Origin: an uncultured Bacteroidota bacterium
Lineage (GTDB): Bacteria; Bacteroidota; Bacteroidia; Bacteroidales; P3
DNA: 37,277 nucleotides
Direction of reading: 5' to 3'
NCBI GenBank assembly: GCA_902791695.1
Contig: CADAWR010000018.1
Coordinates: 1 to 37,277, forward strand
Shown here: positions 7,695-13,912 of the stretch, one piece after another
Layout: the number at the start of each line of letters is the position of its first letter
Numbering within the stretch: position 1 is the stretch's first letter
Notes under the pieces: model-generated
What the model was told of the DNA's origin: nothing
The model's database searches: none
Seen by the model: only the letters and a program-made list of their open reading frames with translations
Translations under genes and position numbers: made by a program

Positions 7695-8269
7695 TTGGAC
7701 TTGCCTTTATCCTTCTGTCTAAAGTCGGAACACCCGTAGGTGGATTCGGAGCCCTTGTTGTCACGTTCCTTGTGATTTATTGGGTATATAAGAAGGAACA
7801 TCCAAGTTCGACACACAACAGGATATACATTGAAACAAAGCAGGAGCCGGCGCAAGCACCCCAAACAGAAGAACTGATGCGAGAAGCACCAAACTCTATG
7901 ACTAATTCGAATCGGAAGGTTGTCATAAAGAATATGCAAGGAGAGGTGATCGCCAGGCTTGGAGAGGAACAAGGCTGCACCGACGACCTCAACACGGCAT
8001 ACCTCGACGAGTTAGACCTGAGCAATGCCAACCTTGAAGGTGCCGACCTCTCGAATGCCTATATAGGATTCTGCAACCTTACTGGTGCCAACCTACGCAA
8101 TGCCGATTTGAGCAATGCAGAAATAAAATGCTGCGAGGTGGCTGGTGCCGATTTCTCTGGTGCCGACCTCAGCAATGCCCAAATCGACATTACAACCGAC
8201 ATTTGGCTGGACGCCATCACAGACGACGAAACACTCTTCCCATCGCACCACAGACCGTCATACATGTAA
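7691..8269 (+). CDS. Membrane-anchored pentapeptide-repeat protein
   Basis: 192 residues. The ATG at 7691 overlaps the TGA of the restriction enzyme gene (ATGA), implying translational coupling. The N-terminus has one hydrophobic segment (about residues 3-32, GALVVTFLVIYWVYKK), followed by a polar linker and then pentapeptide repeats of the A(D/N)Lxx type (ELDLSNANLEGADLSNA, LTGANLRNADLSNAE, GADFSGADLSNA), about residues 100-165. Pentapeptide repeats form a right-handed quadrilateral beta-helix; some (Qnr, MfpA) mimic DNA and bind gyrase. No direct evidence links this one to DNA or gyrase. The coupling to a restriction enzyme and the membrane anchor together are unusual. The start is set by the overlap and by loss of protein-like sequence upstream in this frame. 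Confidence 0.85.
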   Translation: MIGLAFILLSKVGTPVGGFGALVVTFLVIYWVYKKEHPSSTHNRIYIETKQEPAQAPQTEELMREAPNSMTNSNRKVVIKNMQGEVIARLGEEQGCTDDLNTAYLDELDLSNANLEGADLSNAYIGFCNLTGANLRNADLSNAEIKCCEVAGADFSGADLSNAQIDITTDIWLDAITDDETLFPSHHRPSYM

Positions 8270-8286
8270 GAATAAAACAACAAAGA

Positions 8287-8358
8287 ATATCAAATATAGC
8301 CAAGACCAACCGCATAGAATTCAAACGAGAACTGACCGACGACCTTGACATTGAATAG
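8287..8358 (+). pseudogene. N-terminal stub of an AlbA_2-domain (RecG-like/Schlafen-type) gene
   Basis: The frame IAKTNRIEFKRELTDDLDIE then TAG matches the first residues of Bacteroidetes AlbA_2 (formerly AAA_4) putative DNA-binding proteins, which normally continue with EKEVVAFLN. It stops where that continuation should begin, and there is no ATG. It looks like the leftover 5' end of a gene whose body was lost. Assignment rests on about 18 residues. Confidence 0.6.
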
Positions 8359-8396
8359 TTAGTGAATAATGGACTGCATGAATATATTTAACGACA

Positions 8397-8468
8397 ATGA
8401 GCAATAAGAAATCTATACGTTTTTTCAATGACCACGAGGCGCGAGCCGTGTGGGATGAAAACATTTGA
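8397..8468 (+). pseudogene. 23-codon Bro-N stub related to the Fic gene at 9497
   Basis: It begins with ATG and reads MSNKKSIRFFNDHEARAVWD, then ENI and TGA. It aligns with the start of the Bro-N-Fic protein at 9497 (MSNDISIRFYKDHKVRAIWD). Fifteen bases around both start codons are identical (ACGACAATGAGCAAT, 8391 and 9491). The body of the gene is missing and the next Fic gene begins 20 bases later, so this is probably the remnant of a duplicated Bro-N-Fic gene. It may still be translated as a leader peptide. Confidence 0.7.
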
Positions 8469-8488
8469 AAGCAAAAAATAAGAGAAAA

Positions 8489-9448
8489 ATGTATATACCA
8501 CCATTCACTATAACAGATGCGATAGCATCATTGATAGCAGACATTGCTGAACAAGTCGGATTGTTGACGGCAACAACCGACAACTTGCCAACTCCTCATT
8601 TGCGAAAAGAGAACCGTATCAAGACTATCCAGTCATCGCTGGCCATAGAGAACAACTCAATGTCGGTGGAGCAAGTGACGGCCATCATAGAGGGTAAACG
8701 CGTTCTGGGGGCACCCAACGAGATACAAGAAGTCAAAAATGCCATCGATGCCTACGAACTACTGCTGGAATTGAATCCGTACAAAGAAAAAGACCTGCTG
8801 AAAGCTCATAAGCTGATGATGGCGGACTTGGTGAAGGAGAACGGCCGCTACCGTCAAGGTGGCGTGGGTGTTTTCGATGGGGAAAAATGTGTCCACTTGG
8901 CACCACCTGCAGAACGAGTTCCTTCACTAATGGGCGACCTGTTGAATTGGGTGAAGCAAACAAAAACTCATCCTCTTGTCAGCTCCTGCGTGTTTCACTA
9001 TGAATTCGAGTTCATTCACCCCTTTGCCGATGGCAATGGTCGTATGGGGCGTATGTGGCAAACACTATTGCTGATGCAATGGAAACCTGTTTTTGCCTGG
9101 ATTCCTGTAGAGACCATCGTCAAAGAACACCAGCAAGAGTATTATGACGCTATAGCCAAGAGTGACGCTGAAGCAAACAGCACCGCTTTCATCACTTTTA
9201 TGCTGCAATGCCTGAAACAGGCCTTGCTGGAGATGAAAGAAAGTAACCAAAAAAGTAACCAAAAAAGTAACCAGAAAATTCTTGTGGCAATGAGAAGGAA
9301 TCCCCAAGTCACAATCCGTGAACTACAAGAAGAAACGGGACTTTCTGAAAGTGGTGTGAAGAAAAACATTCGTCAGCTTAGGGGTGAAGGTCTTGTGCAA
9401 CGCATAGGAGGGGCGAAAGGCGGCCACTGGGAAGTCCGACAGGAATAA
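8489..9448 (+). CDS. Fic family protein with inhibitory motif and winged helix
   Basis: 319 residues from ATG 8489; an in-frame TTG at 8465 would add 8 residues and overlap the stub. An N-terminal segment (YIPPFTITDAIASLIADIAE) is followed by the inhibitory motif SLAIENN (Ser50, Glu54, Asn55). The Fic core carries HPFADGNGRMGR (His177), all residues needed for AMP transfer. Before the C-terminal winged helix (VTIRELQEETGLSESGVKKN, IRQLRGEGLVQRIG) lies a linker SNQKSNQKSNQK, encoded by three 12-bp direct repeats. This architecture (Fic_N, Fic, wHTH) is common in Bacteroidetes. The target is unknown. It differs from the Fic at 3490 in N-terminal architecture and is not a recent copy. Confidence 0.92.
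   Translation: MYIPPFTITDAIASLIADIAEQVGLLTATTDNLPTPHLRKENRIKTIQSSLAIENNSMSVEQVTAIIEGKRVLGAPNEIQEVKNAIDAYELLLELNPYKEKDLLKAHKLMMADLVKENGRYRQGGVGVFDGEKCVHLAPPAERVPSLMGDLLNWVKQTKTHPLVSSCVFHYEFEFIHPFADGNGRMGRMWQTLLLMQWKPVFAWIPVETIVKEHQQEYYDAIAKSDAEANSTAFITFMLQCLKQALLEMKESNQKSNQKSNQKILVAMRRNPQVTIRELQEETGLSESGVKKNIRQLRGEGLVQRIGGAKGGHWEVRQE
9242..9277 (+). repeat. Three 12-bp tandem repeats in the Fic linker
   Basis: The unit AGTAACCAAAAA occurs at 9242, 9254 and 9266, the last with one change. Each encodes SNQK, so copy-number change would alter linker length without breaking the frame. Confidence 0.9.
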
Positions 9449-9496
9449 AATCCGTTAAAAAAACAATGTTGTAATTCGAGAGTACAAATTACGACA

Positions 9497-10345
9497 ATGA
9501 GCAATGATATTTCCATACGATTCTATAAAGATCACAAGGTCCGCGCCATCTGGGACGAGGAAAACAACAAGTGGTGGTTTTCTGTGGTGGATATTATAGC
9601 GGCCATCAACGAGGAATCAGACTATCAGAAAAGCCGTAACTATTGGAAGTATTTAAAGACAAAACTTGCTAAGAATGGAGATGAACTGGTTAGTGCCACT
9701 CACCAGTTGAAGTTGACTGCTCCCGATGGGAAGAAACGCTCGACGGATGTGCTTGATGCTGACGGCGTACAACTACTGGCAAGAAACATTCCAAACATTC
9801 GTGCCGCGAAATTCCTTGATTGGTTCACCTACAGCGACAACACTATCGACGGACAAAGTAGAAAAAAAGCCTACACATTGTGGGAGAGCAATCTCGTATC
9901 AAGCCGGGACGTTGGAAAAGTAAAATCACTACAACAAATCCACGCCTATCTTTTCGGTGGCCTCTACGACTTTGCAGGCAAGATACGAACAAAGACAATA
10001 GCCAAAGGTAACACCCTGTTCTGTCTGGCAGAACATTTACACGGTTATCTCAAGACCGTTGAGGCAATGCCGGAATCGTCATTCGACGAGATTGTAGATA
10101 AGTATGTAGAGATGAATGCCGCACATCCATTCATGGAAGGCAATGGCCGCTCGACCCGCATCTGGCTTGACTTGATTTTCAAGAAACGTCTGAAATTATG
10201 TGTGGATTGGAGCAAGATAGACAAACGAGAATACCTCGATGCCATGATAGCAAGTCACACAGATAGCAGCCTTATCCGCGAACTGCTTCGTGGATGGCTA
10301 TACATTCCTACGATGAATGTTAGGCAAGAGTTTCATGCTGCCTAG
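9497..10345 (+). CDS. Bro-N-Fic fusion protein
   Basis: 282 residues. The N-terminal Bro-N domain (about residues 5-112) includes IRFYKDHKVRAIWDEENNKW, FSVVDIIAAI, QLKLTAPDGKKRSTDVLDAD. The C-terminal Fic domain contains LQQIHAYLFGGLYDFAGKIR and the motif HPFMEGNGRSTR (His210), with the full HPFxxGNGRxxR signature. The core resembles class III/Doc-like Fic proteins, for which an inhibitory helix, if present, is C-terminal; a clear (S/T)xxxE(G/N) was not seen. From memory, homologues in Bacteroidales have this same fusion. The last 15 residues look unlike what I recall of homologues, so the extreme C-terminus may be altered. It ends 3 bases from the convergent pseudogene at 10349. Confidence 0.9.
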   Translation: MSNDISIRFYKDHKVRAIWDEENNKWWFSVVDIIAAINEESDYQKSRNYWKYLKTKLAKNGDELVSATHQLKLTAPDGKKRSTDVLDADGVQLLARNIPNIRAAKFLDWFTYSDNTIDGQSRKKAYTLWESNLVSSRDVGKVKSLQQIHAYLFGGLYDFAGKIRTKTIAKGNTLFCLAEHLHGYLKTVEAMPESSFDEIVDKYVEMNAAHPFMEGNGRSTRIWLDLIFKKRLKLCVDWSKIDKREYLDAMIASHTDSSLIRELLRGWLYIPTMNVRQEFHAA

Positions 10346-10348
10346 AGA

Positions 10349-10700
10349 CTATTTCCGGATAAACTGCGAGTCTGTCTCAGGTTGGTCGGCGGGGGTGTAG
10401 CGGGCGACGGTCATGTGGAGGTCGTATTTCTCGCGGAGGGCGGCGATGGTGGCCATCATGGGGGTGGCGTGGTGGCGGTCGATGGCTTCCTGGCTGGCCC
10501 AGCTAGCGCAGGTTGCCCTCCTCGGCGCGGATGGCGGCGACGGTGCCGCTGGCGGTCATCTCCTCGGCGAACTTCAGGGCGTTCCCGTCAACGCCGGTAT
10601 ACTTTATGTTTACTGTTATCGGCATCTCTTTCTCGTTGTTGTCCCCACAGCAAGCGGACAAAAGGGCCATTGCCAGGAGGGTTGTCAGAATATGTTTCAT
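10349..10700 (-). pseudogene. Broken lipoprotein with antibiotic-biosynthesis-monooxygenase (quinol monooxygenase) domain
   Basis: From ATG 10700 the frame gives a lipoprotein signal (MKHILTTLLAMALLSACC) and the first part of an ABM domain (ITVNIKYTGVDGNALKFAEE, AIRAEEGNLR), then stops at 10503. The missing C-terminal part continues in another frame right after the stop: WASQEAIDRHHATPMMATIA to FIRK, ending at 10349. Between them the segment normally linking NLRYE to DSW is absent. One internal deletion of roughly 50 bases at about 10,500-10,506 explains both the loss and the frameshift. Intact relatives are putative quinol or NAD(P)H-dependent monooxygenases. The start overlaps the cupin stop (ATGA), so the pair was once a coupled operon. 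Confidence 0.8.
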
Positions 10701-11077
10701 AGTTCATCGGGGTGTTGTATCGACAGAGGCATATCCTTCTGCGAGAGGTAGAACATGTAGAGGATGGCGGGCTTGGGGCCGCGGTTCTCGCCGTGGTGGA
10801 CGGTGCCGACCATCTCGACCACTGCCTCGCCCTCGTGGACCACCTTCTCGGTGCCGTCCTGGGCGACGATGGTAAGCTCGCCTTGTGTCAGCACACCGAA
10901 GTTCATCACCTCGTGGTGATGCCATCCCAGCTTGCAACCTGCTGGAAACACATACTTCAAGGCCACCAGCTCGGGGCGCCCCTGCAGATAGTCGGGCAGC
11001 TCCACGCCGTCCCAGCTCTGCGAGGTGCGGAAGAGCTCTTGGGTCTCAACAATTTCCATATCCGGGTTAGTCTTCAT
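10697..11077 (-). CDS. Small cupin-domain protein
   Basis: 126 residues forming one cupin beta-barrel. Motif 1 is GCKLGWHHHEVMNFGVLTQG with candidate metal ligands His53, His54 and His55 plus Glu56; motif 2 carries GTVHHGENRG (His94/His95). Single-domain cupins of this sort bind a divalent metal, but their substrates are usually unknown. No signal peptide is evident, so it is probably cytoplasmic. It is transcribed from the consensus promoter at 11115-11148. The downstream quinol-monooxygenase-like gene, coupled by a 4-base overlap, is broken, so the two-gene unit is probably degenerating. The catalytic role is unassigned. Confidence 0.85.
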   Translation of the reverse strand: MKTNPDMEIVETQELFRTSQSWDGVELPDYLQGRPELVALKYVFPAGCKLGWHHHEVMNFGVLTQGELTIVAQDGTEKVVHEGEAVVEMVGTVHHGENRGPKPAILYMFYLSQKDMPLSIQHPDEL

Positions 11078-11114
11078 ACTGCGGTATTATCATGTAATTG
11101 CTGATAAATGCGGT

Positions 11115-11148
11115 TGCAAAGTTACGCATTATTTTCTATGTGGCCAAA
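11115..11148 (-). promoter_or_regulatory. Promoter of the cupin gene
   Basis: On the minus strand TTTG (11148 to 11145), a 20-base spacer and TAACTTTG (11124 to 11117) followed by CA match the Bacteroidetes consensus. The ATG is at 11077. Confidence 0.8.
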
Positions 11149-11177
11149 AATATTTAATCATTTTGCTGTGTTGTGAC

Positions 11178-11290
11178 ACCGTATTCCCTCCGTACCCGGT
11201 CCGTACCCGCTCCGACTGTTCACCGGTTGTTTAACGGTTTTTGGTCGGAGGGGGTACGGAGAGGGTACGGAGAAGGTGCGGAGAGGAAAG
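11178..11290. repeat. 11-bp phased inverted array, divergent region 2
   Basis: On the left, TCCGTACCC starts at 11189 and 11200 and TCCGAC at 11211. On the right, GGGTACGGA starts at 11252 and 11263 and AGGTGCGGA at 11274, all at exactly 11 bp. The two sides are reverse complements: TCCGTACCCGCTCCGAC at 11200-11216 pairs with 11244-11260 with one mismatch, across a 27-base centre containing GTTCACCGGTTGTTTAACGG. The centre is also phased (TGTTCACCGGT, TGTTTAACGGT). It lies between the cupin and recX promoters. Confidence 0.85.
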
Positions 11291-11297
11291 GGATGTC

Positions 11298-11349
11298 GGG
11301 GAGGGAGTGAGGGGGTAGGAGGGGGCTGCGGTGGGTGTGGGGGAGGGGG
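11298..11349 (+). other. G-rich tract with G-quadruplex potential
   Basis: Runs of 3 to 5 G at 11298, 11303, 11311, 11321, 11333, 11339 and 11345 are separated by 1-7 bases, which satisfies the usual G4 pattern at least once. It ends about 28 bases upstream of the recX -33 box, next to the phased array. Confidence 0.6.
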
Positions 11350-11376
11350 TGTCGGTGGGTTGAGGAGGAGAAAAAG

Positions 11377-11407
11377 TTTGGTGTTTGAAAAAAAAGTTGT
11401 AACTTTG
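11377..11407 (+). promoter_or_regulatory. Promoter of recX
   Basis: TTTG at 11377-11380, a 19-base spacer and TAACTTTG at 11400-11407 followed by CA. The recX ATG is 24 bases further on. Confidence 0.85.
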
Positions 11408-11431
11408 CACCTCGAAAGTGATACCGTCGCG

Positions 11432-11923
11432 ATGGCAGAAGAATTCCGCAAGAGTCAGTCCTACAAAGCGCAGCTGGACAAGGCGCGGTGCTGGTGCGCC
11501 GCAGAGGAGCGCTGCGAGAGCGGTGTGAGGGAGAAGCTTGTGGCGTGGGGTGCCGGTGCGGACGATGCTGACGAGATAGTGGCAGCATTGCGTGAGGAGG
11601 GTTACCTCGACGATGTGCGCTATGCGCGTGCCTATTGCGAGAGCAAGGTGTTGCATCAGCACTGGGGTCGCCAGAAGGTGCTCTATCAGCTGAGGCTGAA
11701 GCGCCTGCCGCGAGAGGCGATAGAGGAAGGGATGGCTGCGGTGGATGAGGAGCAGTATATGGAGATGCTACGAGAGACGGCGGAGAAGAAACAGCGTGAG
11801 CTAAGTTGGAAAAGTGAAGCAGGGAGTGTTGAGGTGAGGCGGAAGATGATGGCTTTTCTGGCGTCGAGGGGATTCACTATGAGCGAGATAAACGAAGTAA
11901 TAACTAAAATAAAAAAACAATGA
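11432..11923 (+). CDS. recX: RecX-family regulator of RecA
   Basis: 163 residues from ATG 11432. The frame is open further upstream, but that part is the G-rich spacer and lies before the promoter. The RecX helical repeats are visible: AEERCESGVREKLVAWG, IVAALREEGYLDDVRYARAY, CESKVLHQHWGRQKVLYQLR, LPREAIEEGMAAV. RecX binds RecA filaments and limits their extension, restraining recombination and the SOS response. Its stop overlaps the ATG of the DUF3078 gene by 4 bases, so the two are coupled, although DUF3078 has no known link to recombination. recA itself is not in the window. Length and repeat order are normal. Confidence 0.88.
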   Translation: MAEEFRKSQSYKAQLDKARCWCAAEERCESGVREKLVAWGAGADDADEIVAALREEGYLDDVRYARAYCESKVLHQHWGRQKVLYQLRLKRLPREAIEEGMAAVDEEQYMEMLRETAEKKQRELSWKSEAGSVEVRRKMMAFLASRGFTMSEINEVITKIKKQ

Positions 11924-13026
11924 AACGAATATTCGCACTTTGTGCAACCCTTATGATGGTTGCCACCGTCGCCTCCGCTCAGGAGGAGTCGTCAGTCTTC
12001 AAGGGCGGTGCTTGGGCCACCAGCAGCACCCCTGCGCTGAAGATTAGCGAGCAGATTTTCAACAACTGGTCGAAGAGCGGTAACTCGACCTTCGACATCA
12101 CCTCGTCGTTCTTCGGCAACTACAAGTACACGCACCCGAAGTATGTGTGGGACAATGTCGTCGACCTGGCTTATGGCTATGCTTGGCAGGACCTCGACCC
12201 CGAAGGAGTCCTCTTTGAGACGCGCCGCAAGAGCAACGATAAGATTGACCTGACCAGTGCCCTGTCGTGGAACGCCTACAAAGGTTGGGGCGCCAGCTTC
12301 ACGGCCAACCTGAAGACCCAGTTTGGTAACGGCTACGAGTACGACGGTGTGGGCCAGATTGCCGAGGATACCAAGCGCAAGGTGTCGATGTTCTTCGCCC
12401 CTGCCTACCTAACCACGGCTCTCTCCTTCGAGTACAAGAAGACCGACTGGTCGGTGTCGCTTTCGTTCCTCACCGGCAAGACCACCTTCGTGATGAACGA
12501 CTCGCTCATTCGCGAAGGTCATGACTATGGTGTCATTCAGGAGGACGGCTTCTACAACGATCGTTTGAACTACGGCAAGATCAAGCACGCCTACTTCGCC
12601 CTCGGTAGCTATATCCGTGCGCAGTACCTCAAGAAAGACATCGTGCCGAACCTCGACCTCTACGCCCGCATAGAGCTCTTCTATGACTACCAGAAGCCTA
12701 AGAACATGGGATGGAAAGCCATCGACAAGGCCAGCAGTTGGGAAGAAGTGGGAACCGACACCAAGTATACCGGTGTCGAGACCACGACCGAAGACGGCTT
12801 AAAGCACATGAAAGGCATGAACTGGATACAGCGCCGTGCTTTTGAAACCGACCTCGACATGGAGGTGAAGCTTGACTACCGCTTCTCGAGCCATATTGCC
12901 GCCAACTTTGCCCTGAACCTGAAGTACGACACCGACTTTGCCGGCATGGGTCGCGGCGGTCACTGGCAACTGTACCAGCTTGCCGGTGTGTCGCTCTTCT
13001 TCAACTGGAAGACCCCGCAGCAATAA
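11920..13026 (+). CDS. DUF3078 family exported protein
   Basis: 368 residues with a Sec signal peptide (MKRIFALCATLMMVATVASA, cleavage before QEES). The body (FKGGAWATSSTPALKISEQI, FNNWSKSGNSTF, LDLYARIELFYDY) fits DUF3078, a Bacteroidetes family that is predicted to form an outer-membrane beta-barrel-like protein because of its many alternating aromatic strands. The C-terminus ends in a strand (AGVSLFFNWKTPQQ). Function is unknown. It is coupled to recX by ATGA. It converges on the SAM hydrolase-like gene with only 2 bases between stop codons, so no separate terminator fits between them. Confidence 0.85.
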   Translation: MKRIFALCATLMMVATVASAQEESSVFKGGAWATSSTPALKISEQIFNNWSKSGNSTFDITSSFFGNYKYTHPKYVWDNVVDLAYGYAWQDLDPEGVLFETRRKSNDKIDLTSALSWNAYKGWGASFTANLKTQFGNGYEYDGVGQIAEDTKRKVSMFFAPAYLTTALSFEYKKTDWSVSLSFLTGKTTFVMNDSLIREGHDYGVIQEDGFYNDRLNYGKIKHAYFALGSYIRAQYLKKDIVPNLDLYARIELFYDYQKPKNMGWKAIDKASSWEEVGTDTKYTGVETTTEDGLKHMKGMNWIQRRAFETDLDMEVKLDYRFSSHIAANFALNLKYDTDFAGMGRGGHWQLYQLAGVSLFFNWKTPQQ

Positions 13027-13028
13027 GA

Positions 13029-13805
13029 CTATCTGAAACGCAACAAGACAGACTCGCTGACACGAAGCCCAACCAGCTGTGCCAGCGAGCCTTCTTTTAT
13101 GGCCAGTTCGAGCATGCCGGTGGCGGAGACGGTGAGATGCAGGCGGTGGCGCGGGTCGCTGGAAGTGTGCTGGCTGTAGTAGCCGGTGGTGAGCTCGGTG
13201 ACCTCCAGGTCGCGTACCGAGAGCACAAACTGGCGTCCTTGTCGAATCTCCTCGAACTCCCTGTAGCACATGCCGAGATAGGCATTGCCGTAGCGGTCTA
13301 TGTAATGCACGTAGATGCGGTAGTTGTCGCCCTGAATCACATAGTTCTGCATGGTGCGCGGCGCCAACTGTGTCGGCTCGCCGATGTCGTCCATCGATGC
13401 TCCGCGCGAGAGCATCACGGCCACGCGTGCGAACACAGAGTAAGCCGCGAAGTTAAGGAAACTGTTGCTCTTCACGGCTATCATACGCACGTCTTCGATG
13501 TCGTTGCCGAAAGCCATTGAGGGCAGGCCGTTGTCGCAGCAAAGGAAATACTGTCCGCGTGCTTTCACGCACAGCAGGGGCTGCCTTGTGGCCACGTCGA
13601 TGATGTGGACAGTGCCTGCCGGGAAGCCGAGGCATGCCTGACGCACCACAAAGGTCGCCGTCATCACGTTGTAGGGTTCCATGCTATGTGTAATGTCCAC
13701 CACCTGCAACCCTTCGATATGGCTGTACAACAACCCCTTGACCATGCCGGCAAAGAAACCGGCATCGCCCCAGTCGGTGGTCAGTGTCACAATCGGCGTG
13801 CCCAT
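13029..13805 (-). CDS. SAM hydrolase / SAM hydroxide adenosyltransferase family (DUF62)
   Basis: 258 residues from ATG 13805. An upstream in-frame start at 13871 is rejected because the promoter -7 box lies between. The N-terminus IVTLTTDWGDAGFFAGMVKG matches the S-adenosylmethionine hydrolase (adenosine-forming) family, related to fluorinases. A central VHIIDVATRQP segment and the LLCCDNGLPSMAF part (normally an APDNGL-like motif) follow, then a small C-terminal beta-domain with YGNAYLG (family: FGN). Members convert SAM and water to adenosine and methionine; whether this one is active is inferred. Some motif positions are diverged (CCDNGL). It is a single gene with a very short leader. Confidence 0.85.
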   Translation of the reverse strand: MGTPIVTLTTDWGDAGFFAGMVKGLLYSHIEGLQVVDITHSMEPYNVMTATFVVRQACLGFPAGTVHIIDVATRQPLLCVKARGQYFLCCDNGLPSMAFGNDIEDVRMIAVKSNSFLNFAAYSVFARVAVMLSRGASMDDIGEPTQLAPRTMQNYVIQGDNYRIYVHYIDRYGNAYLGMCYREFEEIRQGRQFVLSVRDLEVTELTTGYYSQHTSSDPRHRLHLTVSATGMLELAIKEGSLAQLVGLRVSESVLLRFR

Positions 13806-13812
13806 AATCGGC

Positions 13813-13822
13813 TGCAAAGATA
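13813..13822 (-). promoter_or_regulatory. -7 promoter box of the SAM hydrolase-like gene
   Basis: TATCTTTGCA on the minus strand (13822 to 13813). Only 9 bases separate its TTTG from the ATG at 13805, so the leader is a few bases at most. No clear -33 box was found. Confidence 0.65.
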
Positions 13823-13912
13823 CAAAAGAATTTCCATTCCTCCGGAAAAAAGTTTTTTGCCCTCTGTACAATAATATCTTGCATAGTGCGTTAGTAACAT
13901 TAAACCTAAAAA

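Noticed and set aside
11276-11431. N-terminal Gly/Arg-rich extension of RecX
   Set aside because: It is translated G-rich spacer and lies upstream of a consensus promoter. RecX begins normally at 11432.
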